From Henningerozyma blattae CBS 6284 (lineage: Eukaryota; Ascomycota; Saccharomycetes; Saccharomycetales; Saccharomycetaceae): a stretch of DNA of 64,000 nucleotides. Each line of letters begins with the position of its first letter. The first letter of the stretch is position 1. Made by a program: the position numbers and the translations under genes. The stretch covers positions 930,001 through 994,000 of the forward strand of contig NC_020185.1 of assembly GCF_000315915.1 (NCBI RefSeq), given 5' to 3'. Positions 10,729 through 17,157 of the stretch are shown here, in pieces. Below the pieces are notes generated by a model. That model was given only the letters and a program-made list of their open reading frames with translations, made no database searches and was not told where the DNA came from.

Positions 10729-12450
10729 CTATTTAATATCATTATTATTTGAAACAAGGATGTAATCATATACAAACCCTATTACTTCCATAACAATATC
10801 AATATCCACTCTTTCATTAACAGAATGTATTGATAACATTGTTTCTTCATCTGTAAATCCTGGTTGGAATCTGTAAATATTTCTTGTTAGATTCCAATAT
10901 TTTGCAGTATCAGTATTTGCAGGCATTATTGATGGTGTAATAACGAGTTCTGTATTTGAATCGTTGAATTTTCTTGGTAATACAATCTTTTGATAAAATC
11001 CCTTAATAGTACTTGCAAATTCTTTCCAAACTTCATTATTAGGAGAAATTGGAGCCGGTTCGAATCCTACAGCGATGGTCATATTAATATAACCAGATTC
11101 TGTCTTCTCTAACAAAATCTTATCTTCAAAAATTAATCCTAAATCATAATGTTTAGCCACCGATTCAGCATGGTTTATGAAATTTGTTAGTGTGACGTTC
11201 AAAGAAGAGTCTACACTTATTCTACTATTTAATAGGATAGAGACATATTCAGGTAGAGCATTTGCCTTGACACCTCCATTAATCATATCAAACGCCTTTG
11301 AAGTACGGAAAAGGTATTCTATTTTCCTATCAGTATTAACTAAATAATTTAAAACATTTGCATTTGATTTTTCATTATTAAAGGCATTAGCAAAATCGAA
11401 TTTCAAATTAGAATCCATTGTAGGAGAATATTCTGCTACACATTGATAAAATGTTGACATTGGATTAATAGGAGTAAAAGTAGGATCGAATTTATTTAAT
11501 TCCATTTCATGTATTAAAGTGGAAGCAATCCCAATAGAAGTATGATCTGGTGGTACAGAAGAATGACCACCTGGAGTATTAATATCAATATTTAAATTCA
11601 AATATCCCTTTTCACCGATGCTAGGTGAAGCTACTAATACATCCTCCACTGTTCTTAGGCCAAGAACCCCTTCATCCATGATTGAATAAATACCATATTG
11701 GCCATATCTTTTTAATAAGACATCATTCAAATATTTGGCACCATATCTTCCTGAAGCTTCTTCATCAAATCCCAATGCCACAATAATAGTACGAGATGGT
11801 TGGAAATCTGGTTCTGAACTTAGCATATATTCCAAAGATTGTAAGATCCCGACCAACATATTTTTATCATCAAAAGCACCACGACCCCATAAGTATTGAC
11901 CATCGAAATGGCCTGAAAATGGAGGGTATTTCCAATTTGACCAAGTTTCTCTTACTACGGGAACTACATCTTGATGTGCAGCAAACATGATTGGTCTTAA
12001 ATCAGTAATTGTACCTTGCCATGTAATTAAGATGGAAAAATTATTAATTTTTTCAATTTGTAAATTAGACCATATCAAGGGGAAATCAATTTCCAATTGT
12101 TCATGTAATCTCTTGAAAGGTTCCCAATTTGGATCGTCCCATACCTGTGAAGGGTTGTTGAAGTCATCATAAATCTCTGTGGGGATCTTGACTAGATTGG
12201 AGAGTTTTCTAATGGTATCATTTCTTAAAGAATTATTATAGATAAGATTATCTGCTATATGAGTAGGATCGTTGCCTATTATTAAATCATAAGCAGGACA
12301 TTTAAAAGGTTCGTATAGAGTATTTGTGTTTGAAAAGGGGGTTCTATTATAGATGAAAAAAAGGGCTACTAAAAAAAGAAGAAGTGTTAAACTAAAAATA
12401 TTATTTTTTTTCCTTTTATAAACATGATTTTTTTCAATCATGGTTAACAT
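10729..12450 (-). CDS. CPS1: Vacuolar carboxypeptidase S (M20 metallopeptidase)
   Basis: Zinc carboxypeptidase that releases C-terminal residues from peptides in the vacuole lumen. In S. cerevisiae it is delivered as a type II membrane precursor through the multivesicular-body pathway. It is 573 aa (S. cerevisiae 576). A short cytosolic Lys-rich tail is followed by one transmembrane segment at about 18-34. M20 metal ligands are visible: HQD (His159, Asp161), GAFDDK (Asp194) and the DEE catalytic/metal pair at about 229-231. Several N-glycosylation sequons are present. Two in-frame ATGs (12450 and 12441) are possible starts; I use the longer. It lies beside RIO1, whereas the S. cerevisiae gene is on chromosome X, so a rearrangement junction lies here. 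Confidence 0.95.
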   Translation of the reverse strand: MLTMIEKNHVYKRKKNNIFSLTLLLFLVALFFIYNRTPFSNTNTLYEPFKCPAYDLIIGNDPTHIADNLIYNNSLRNDTIRKLSNLVKIPTEIYDDFNNPSQVWDDPNWEPFKRLHEQLEIDFPLIWSNLQIEKINNFSILITWQGTITDLRPIMFAAHQDVVPVVRETWSNWKYPPFSGHFDGQYLWGRGAFDDKNMLVGILQSLEYMLSSEPDFQPSRTIIVALGFDEEASGRYGAKYLNDVLLKRYGQYGIYSIMDEGVLGLRTVEDVLVASPSIGEKGYLNLNIDINTPGGHSSVPPDHTSIGIASTLIHEMELNKFDPTFTPINPMSTFYQCVAEYSPTMDSNLKFDFANAFNNEKSNANVLNYLVNTDRKIEYLFRTSKAFDMINGGVKANALPEYVSILLNSRISVDSSLNVTLTNFINHAESVAKHYDLGLIFEDKILLEKTESGYINMTIAVGFEPAPISPNNEVWKEFASTIKGFYQKIVLPRKFNDSNTELVITPSIMPANTDTAKYWNLTRNIYRFQPGFTDEETMLSIHSVNERVDIDIVMEVIGFVYDYILVSNNNDIK

Positions 12451-12869
12451 TACTATTAATCTTTTTTAAGAAAATATGTGTGGTTGGTTATTACTGTGGT
12501 TTCATAATATATAATTTAATTAGATTAAATTAAAAAAATAAAAAAAAAATGAATGCTTATAAATGGATCCGGAAATATCTCGCGACTTCCCGTTCTGGAA
12601 ATGGCACACAGATCTTCCGGGATCTATTGCAAGATTTTGCAAAAGACAAAGGATTAAATAAATATATTTTATATATATTAGGTAGTAAGTAATATGTAGT
12701 GTGGTATGCTATAAGGAAAGCAGGGTAGTATTAGATTGGTAGTAACGAGTATGAATATGGATAAAAAAGCATGAAAAGAATGAGGTATAGAAGAAAAAAA
12801 TAACGTAGGGTAGAATAGTGAATTAATAATTAGATTTGAGGAATCAAATGAATGTCAAGAAAAGTTAAG
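12451..12869. other. CPS1 upstream region
   Basis: About 420 bases. A short GC-rich core at about 12565-12640 contains TCCGGA, CGCGA and GATCTTCCGGG (12611-12621). The last 11-mer occurs again in the GC island at 16580-16590. It may hold zinc-cluster (CGG/CCG) sites for CPS1. Confidence 0.4.
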
Positions 12870-13394
12870 TTAATAGTGATGGGCCAAAGTGCGGATAGCA
12901 ATGGGTGTTAATAATGGTAGACGAGCTGTAGAACTTGCTTCGATAATAGGGGTGGGGGTGACTGGGCCACACGACTTGGTTCTTTGTAAAGGGGTGTATG
13001 TGTAAAAGTTCTCGTTGTAATGATCTTCAAATGGATCCATATCGTCCAAATCACTATCTTCGTCGTCGTCGTCGTTATCATCATCATCGTCATCTGTATG
13101 GTCCTTGGCTTCTTCAGAATGGGAAAATTCGTCGATATGATGTATAATGTTTTCACTATGGAGTTTAATATTGTCCTTGGGAGTCTCGTAGAAGACGGGG
13201 TATACGATCTGAGGCTGAAGTTGAGTCATCTTGTAAATATCAATATCCTCGAGGATCTTGTCGAGGAAGTTGGCATGGCAGACCAAAACCCTCAAGTTAA
13301 TGTCACGGCCCAGCCCGTTTACAGCGGCCTTCTCGAGCTTGGATCTTGCCAAGTTGGCAAAATAAAGGTCTTGTTCGAGAAAAGAGTTCGACAT
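12870..13394 (-). CDS. Uncharacterised acidic protein, short paralog (ECM13/YJR115W-like, tentative)
   Basis: A 174-aa protein of unknown function. The N-terminal module has LARSKL at 15-20 and LRVLVCHANFLD at 34-45. A run of Asp residues spans about 97-120, and the C-terminal part has YTPLQRTKS. The same N-terminal module occurs in the 327-aa protein at 15219-16202, so the two are paralogs on the same strand. From memory, this resembles the small S. cerevisiae pair ECM13/YJR115W (long and short members); this is not checked by search. No signal peptide or membrane segment is visible. GC content (around 42-53% in sampled lines) is well above that of CPS1, so it lies inside the local GC hill. 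Confidence 0.72.
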   Translation of the reverse strand: MSNSFLEQDLYFANLARSKLEKAAVNGLGRDINLRVLVCHANFLDKILEDIDIYKMTQLQPQIVYPVFYETPKDNIKLHSENIIHHIDEFSHSEEAKDHTDDDDDDNDDDDEDSDLDDMDPFEDHYNENFYTYTPLQRTKSCGPVTPTPIIEASSTARLPLLTPIAIRTLAHHY

Positions 13395-13568
13395 GCCAAG
13401 TATTATTATTAGTGTTTATAGTTAATAATAAATGATAGAGCTATTTAAATGTGTACGATGGGGCAAGAGAGTTTGAGAGGGTACGTCTATATATAAGAAA
13501 TCTCTCGAGGATCTGATTGTTTATCGAAAGATTTTAAAATATATACCTTTGTATACTAAATTTGTATC

Positions 13569-13590
13569 TTTTTTTTTTTTTTTTTTTTTT
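13569..13590. repeat. Poly-T tract (22 T)
   Basis: A run of 22 T about 175 bases upstream of the 174-aa gene. Poly(dA:dT) tracts commonly exclude nucleosomes in yeast promoters. The exact length may be uncertain from sequencing. Confidence 0.8.
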
Positions 13591-13859
13591 ATTTTCCAGC
13601 CAAATTTTTAGCCAAGAACATAGCTCCGACTTAGTGGTTCATAAAATTGAATGGCTCAGAAGAAATAGAAATACATGATTGATCAAGTAGGAAACTTATA
13701 GGTACGCGAGACTTTGTTTTCCCAAAACACCAGCCTAATATCTTTATATAAGTCATTACACAAAAATATCTATAAATAAAATATAAAAATAGTAGCTGAT
13801 TGTTACCGGCATCAGCCGATACTAATTGATCGCCGGGCCGAAGACCGAGAAATACTCAA

Positions 13860-13985
13860 GAGAAAAAGAAAAAAAGAAAAAAAGAAAAAAAGAAAAAAAA
13901 NAAAAAAAAAGAAACAAAGAGACAAACGACCAAAAATAAAAAAGAAACAAAGAGACAAACGACCAAAAATAAAAAAGAAACGAAA
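13860..13985. repeat. A/G-rich repeats with a 33-bp tandem duplication
   Basis: GAAAAAAA-type units at about 13860-13910 are followed by two copies of a 33-base unit (beginning GAAACAAAGAGACAAACGAC) at 13911-13943 and 13944-13976, then a degenerate third start. The unresolved base at 13901 lies in the A-run part. Confidence 0.85.
13901..13901. other. Ambiguous base (N) in poly-A run
   Basis: An undetermined base in an A homopolymer within the A/G repeat, so repeat length here is uncertain. Confidence 0.9.
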
Positions 13986-14201
13986 AAAAGAAACGAAGGA
14001 AAATTAAAGACAAAAATTAAAAATTGAGAGATCAGCCGAACGATCACGTGCGCTGAGGTTGGATACCTGTATTTCTTGGAATATAAAAATAGAAGGTGTA
14101 ATTTTATATATTTTAGAAGTTTTATATAGGTCAGTTAGGTAGACGAGGACAGTTATAAGAGCATATCATACCATATAGTTCTAGCAAAGTAGTTGTGTCT
14201 G

Positions 14202-14459
14202 TCACAACTTAGGAAATAGTTCTGATTGATAATACAGACGTCTTCTACCTAGGAAGAAGCATGGATGTCGAAGAAAGGTTGGCAGTTGAAGAGAAGGCGC
14301 ACCTACTGCAGCTATACTTGTAGAGACTTTACGGTATGATTTGTTCTTATAATTGTCCTCCCTCAGGATAAGAGAGTGTAACGTTGTCGGCAACGAATAT
14401 TCTAATTGATCTTTGTGTACGACATTAGAATCCTTAATGTTAGTATTTCTGTTGGTCAT
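14202..14459 (-). CDS. Possible small protein, 85 codons, between the paralogs
   Basis: An open frame of 85 codons starting at the ATG at 14459; the longer frame up to 14516 would need a GTG start. The product has a mixed, not low-complexity, composition and a Leu/Arg-rich C-terminal half including VSTSIAAVGAPSLQLPTF and FFLGRRRLYY. I do not recognise it. It is on the same strand as the two flanking paralogs and could be a real small gene, the 5' part of a longer transcript, or a chance frame in DNA of raised GC. No Shine-type or splice signals apply or are visible. Confidence 0.3.
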   Translation of the reverse strand: MTNRNTNIKDSNVVHKDQLEYSLPTTLHSLILREDNYKNKSYRKVSTSIAAVGAPSLQLPTFLRHPCFFLGRRRLYYQSELFPKL

Positions 14460-15218
14460 AATTAAGAGAATAATTATTTTTTTTTGTATATTGTTTATAG
14501 TATAGAAACCTCCCACTCTTTTGAGTAGGAATAAAAATTATAGAAAATATATAAGAATATATAAGATTAGATGTCGACTGGAATATTGGCAATTTAAGTG
14601 AAAATGTTTGACCTAATTAACCTCACAAGAGATATGTATGTATAGGGACCATGAATATCTAGCACATGAATATCTAGCAATTGGCAATTTTTTTTTCAGA
14701 AAATATATTAAAAGTAAAAAAACTATAAAATTAGATAAAATAAAGACCGTATCTATAACACACTCAGATATATGTATATAAATTGCTAATATCATTAAGA
14801 TGGCTATTTCATTTGAAAATTTGTTGCTGCAGCAACTCAGGAAAAATGTCTAATATGGGTATAAAAAACAACAAAAAAATGCGATTTACAAATATGGCAA
14901 ATGGTGCGAAGTGATGCGATGCGATGAGATGAAGAAAAATAAGGGGGTAACAAGCCCATATTTGAGAATATTATGGAAAGGGAAAGGTTGGAAAACATGC
15001 TTGAAGGGGGGAAACAAAAAATAACATGATTAAAATGCAAATAAAAAATGAAAAACAGTCGTTTACAATTAGAAAGGAAAAAGTCAAGGAGAAGAAAAAG
15101 TAATGGTAGAAGTAATAAAGTCTTGTTAATTAATGCAAAGGGGGGGGGGGGGGTATAGTAAATGCAAAGTGAAAGAATAGGAATATGAGTAGGGGAGGGG
15201 ACGAGAAATATTGATAAA
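14460..15218. other. 3' region of the 327-aa gene, G-run
   Basis: About 760 bases. It holds a run of 14 G at 15140-15153 and GATGC-type short repeats around 14911-14931 that create an incidental PAC-like 8-mer. Frames here are interrupted or low-complexity. No gene is supported. Confidence 0.5.
15140..15153 (+). repeat. Poly-G tract (14 G)
   Basis: Fourteen consecutive G, about 65 bases beyond the stop codon of the 327-aa gene. Long G runs are uncommon in AT-rich yeast DNA. The RNA made from the gene would carry the complementary C run. Confidence 0.85.
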
Positions 15219-16202
15219 TTAATGAGCCAAAACACCTGCATTCTCAATGTATTGAGTGGTAAACTCTTCATCCTCAATTTCACTTTCACTCAATTCATCT
15301 TCTTCAATAGATAAAGAGGTGATCTGGTAGGGAGGAGGAGAGGGCATTGAAATGACTGGCGAATCATTAATGAATGGCCTTGCGACATAAGAATAGTTGC
15401 AAGAGTTTTGTTGCATGGCTTGGAACAGCAAAGGTTGATGGGTTTGTTGCTGTGGGAGTTCGATTCCCTTCTCTGCCAACTCCTCAGCTTCTGGGTCTTC
15501 CACAATGGTGGACATGACGCCATTTGTGAATGGGTTTTGGTCTTGGAAACGTTTATAGCTCAGAGTCATGAATCGTAAACTGTTTAGTGCAGAGTTTAAA
15601 TGGATGATGTTTCCATTGGACTTGGGCATCTCTGGAGGGTTTTGTTGGGCGTCGAAGAAACACAACCCGTCGTAATCTTGGGAACTGGTTCTTGGAGTGG
15701 AGTCTTTGATGGAAGTGGAGGATTCCCAAAGCATGTTGTTCTCATCGAAGGAGAAATCATGGCCCAAAGATAAATCATACTCGAACTCGTCGTCCGACTC
15801 GTCAGAAAAGCTTTCCACGCTCGAGTCGTCGTCCTCATCATCATTCAACTCTTGTTCTTCAATCTCCAAGCTTTGAGTGTCATTGACCGAGACTTCCAAC
15901 CTTTGGCCATCATCACCGTCGTTATCAGATGTGATTACATCGCCTTCCAAAGTCAAATCATCCATCGACCTGGATCTTCTTAGACTGTCCTTGCCATCCG
16001 AGTAATTGTCGATGGTATCCATGACACGGTCCAACAAGTTGGCATGACCAACAAGCCTTCTAAGATCGAAATCCTTATTTTTGTCATTGGTATGGGCACA
16101 TTCAATCAACTTCGAACGGGCTATACAGGCCAACTCGTGGCATTCGTGGACCGAAGGTGTGACAAAAGTTGAGTTTGAAGTTTGGTTAAAACTGGAGGAC
16201 AT
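15219..16202 (-). CDS. Uncharacterised acidic protein, long paralog (ECM13/YJR115W-like, tentative)
   Basis: A 327-aa protein of unknown function. The N-terminal module has LACIARSKL at 24-32 and LRRLVGHANLLDRV at 47-60, shared with the 174-aa gene 1.8 kb away. A basic/Ser patch (LRRSRSMDDL, about 74-83) is a possible kinase site. Long acidic Ser/Asp/Glu stretches (about 90-170 and the C-terminal 30 residues) follow. No enzyme motif, signal peptide or membrane span is seen. It resembles what I recall of the ECM13/YJR115W family; not verified. GC is about 50-55% in sampled lines, far above most genes here. The upstream region is the GC island with repeats and Gcn4-like sites, suggesting conditional expression. 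Confidence 0.75.
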   Translation of the reverse strand: MSSSFNQTSNSTFVTPSVHECHELACIARSKLIECAHTNDKNKDFDLRRLVGHANLLDRVMDTIDNYSDGKDSLRRSRSMDDLTLEGDVITSDNDGDDGQRLEVSVNDTQSLEIEEQELNDDEDDDSSVESFSDESDDEFEYDLSLGHDFSFDENNMLWESSTSIKDSTPRTSSQDYDGLCFFDAQQNPPEMPKSNGNIIHLNSALNSLRFMTLSYKRFQDQNPFTNGVMSTIVEDPEAEELAEKGIELPQQQTHQPLLFQAMQQNSCNYSYVARPFINDSPVISMPSPPPYQITSLSIEEDELSESEIEDEEFTTQYIENAGVLAH

Positions 16203-16259
16203 CTTGTTGTGATTTGTATATTGATTTCTTTTATATTTTTATTTTTCTTTTTTTTTTTT

Positions 16260-16298
16260 GGGGGGGGCGGGGGGTATATATATATATATATATATATA
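16260..16298 (+). repeat. G8-C-G6 tract followed by (TA)12
   Basis: Eight G (16260-16267), one C, six G (16269-16274), then twelve TA units at 16275-16298. The TA run is about 75-95 bases upstream of the start of the 327-aa gene and could serve as its TATA region. Confidence 0.8.
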
Positions 16299-16350
16299 TT
16301 TGATGTTGAAGTTAAGTATTAGGATATTAAGTAGTGAGCTAGGGCTGCGA

Positions 16351-16438
16351 TTAGATCAGGGTTAGATCGGGGTTAGACCAGGGTTAGACCAGGGTTAGAC
16401 CAGGGTTAGACCAGGGTTAGACCAGGGCTAGATCAGGG
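16351..16438 (+). repeat. Eight tandem copies of an 11-bp unit
   Basis: Eight contiguous 11-base units. The consensus is TTAGACCAGGG; units 1, 2 and 8 carry small changes (GATC for GACC, a G, or a leading C). Each junction reads AGGGTTAG, whose complement CTAACCCT shares six of eight positions with the Tbf1 site ARCCCTAA. The unit length is close to one DNA turn. It lies 150-235 bases upstream of the 327-aa gene. Confidence 0.95.
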
Positions 16439-16477
16439 TATTAGTTATTAGTACACTAGTTATCAGAGCACAGACCG

Positions 16478-16485
16478 TTAGGGTT
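16478..16485. promoter_or_regulatory. Tbf1-like site (TTAGGGTT)
   Basis: TTAGGGTT is the complement of AACCCTAA, a full match to the ARCCCTAA consensus of Tbf1. It lies 40 bases beyond the 11-bp repeat array, and a 7/8 match (CTAGGGCT) lies on the other side at 16339-16346. Motif evidence only. Confidence 0.45.
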
Positions 16486-16492
16486 ACTTTCT

Positions 16493-16499
16493 TGAGTCA
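16493..16499. promoter_or_regulatory. Gcn4/AP-1 type site TGAGTCA
   Basis: A perfect TGAGTCA about 290 bases upstream of the 327-aa gene. A second perfect site, TGACTCA, is at 16774-16780. TGA(G/C)TCA is the site of Gcn4, the amino-acid starvation activator. Confidence 0.5.
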
Positions 16500-16773
16500 C
16501 AGCAAATCCAACTGCAATCTCGATCCCAGTCCCATCGACCTTTGGGAATGGCTGGCGCCTTATATATAGCGCGTGTCCGGATCTTCCGGGGGTCCCGTGC
16601 GTCCGGAGTTCCCCGAGATCTGCCGGACATTCTGCCGAGCCGGTCCGTCCGGGACATGGTGTCCGAGGGGGCAGGGTGTCCGGCAGATAGGGTGTCCGGG
16701 GCGCGAGATCCTGGCTTGATATATATTTCTCTCAAGATTTTTCTCTTTCTTTTTCTCTTTACAGCTCAGGGGC

Positions 16774-16780
16774 TGACTCA
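16774..16780. promoter_or_regulatory. Gcn4/AP-1 type site TGACTCA
   Basis: The second perfect Gcn4-type heptamer in the same upstream region, about 570 bases from the start of the 327-aa gene. Confidence 0.45.
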
Positions 16781-16784
16781 CTGT

Positions 16785-16890
16785 GGTGCACGGCTGTTAC
16801 AGCGCGGTGCACGGCTGGCGGCGCCTTTCAGGGGTAGACCCTGGCGGGGCACATTCTCGGGCCCGATCGGGCCAGATCGGGCCAGATCGG
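16785..16890. repeat. Short phased direct repeats in the GC island
   Basis: GGTGCACGGCTG occurs at 16785-16796 and again at 16806-16817 (21 bases apart). GATCGGGC recurs at 16865, 16875 and 16885 (10 bases apart). Further on, TGACGT occurs at 16955 and 16977 (22 bases apart). All spacings are near whole turns of the helix. Confidence 0.85.
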
Positions 16891-17157
16891 GCGGTGGTGC
16901 GGCTGTATCGGGAGATGGCCGTGCCCAATGGAGGAATATCGGAGCCGAGATATCTGACGTACCTTAACGCCATCGGTGACGTAACCTCTGTTGCAGGAGA
17001 CAATTGTAATGATGGAAGTATATATGGATAATTTTTGTGGTTTTTGCTCTATGTAAGGCGTATGTAGGTAGGTAGATAGGTATGTATGTATGAGAGAGCC
17101 GAATTTAAGTTTAACAAATTTAAACGCCGATTTCTTTTGCTTTTGTGCTCGCACTTG

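Larger units (their letters stand above)
13395..14201. other. Upstream region of the short paralog, low complexity
   Basis: About 800 bases with a run of 22 T at 13569-13590, purine-rich A/G repeats from 13855, a 33-bp tandem duplication at 13911-13976, an ambiguous base at 13901 and an E-box ATCACGTG at 14044-14051. Short frames through the A/G repeats are low-complexity artefacts. Confidence 0.5.
16203..17157. other. GC-rich, repeat-filled upstream island
   Basis: About 950 bases between the start of the 327-aa gene and the end of YCF1. From the gene outward it holds a T/G tract, a (TA)12 run, an eight-unit 11-bp repeat, a Tbf1-like site, two Gcn4-like sites, four GTGTCCG copies, and short repeats spaced 10, 21 and 22 bases. 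By counting, lines 16621-16680 and 16801-16860 are about 70% and 72% GC, against about 25-40% in sampled flanking lines. Frames seen inside (for example 16542-16967) overlap one another on both strands, have no recognisable domain, and reflect few stop codons in GC-rich DNA. Confidence 0.75.

Noticed and set aside
11050..11070. GGTTCGAATCC, a perfect tRNA B-box, in CPS1
   Set aside because: It encodes conserved CPS1 residues in frame, and no A-box or acceptor stem at the right spacing is seen.
13822..14047. Phe/Ser-rich frames through the A/G repeats
   Set aside because: They are translations of homopurine repeats containing an undetermined base; not credible proteins.
14921..14928. PAC-like 8-mer GCGATGAG beyond the 327-aa gene
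   Set aside because: It lies in a GATGC-type repeat at a gene's 3' end, not in a promoter.
14837..15289. 150-codon frame overlapping the end of the 327-aa gene
   Set aside because: It partly overlaps the real gene in another frame and its composition reflects homopolymer and repeat sequence.
15450..15475. GTTCGATTCCC resembling a tRNA T-arm
   Set aside because: It is inside the 327-aa coding frame, with no acceptor-stem pairing and no convincing A-box.
16542..16967. Open frame of 141 codons in the GC island, with several overlapping frames on the other strand
   Set aside because: GC-rich DNA has few stop codons, so frames open by chance on both strands. Composition is Arg/Gly/Pro-rich with no domain, and the region is filled with short repeats.
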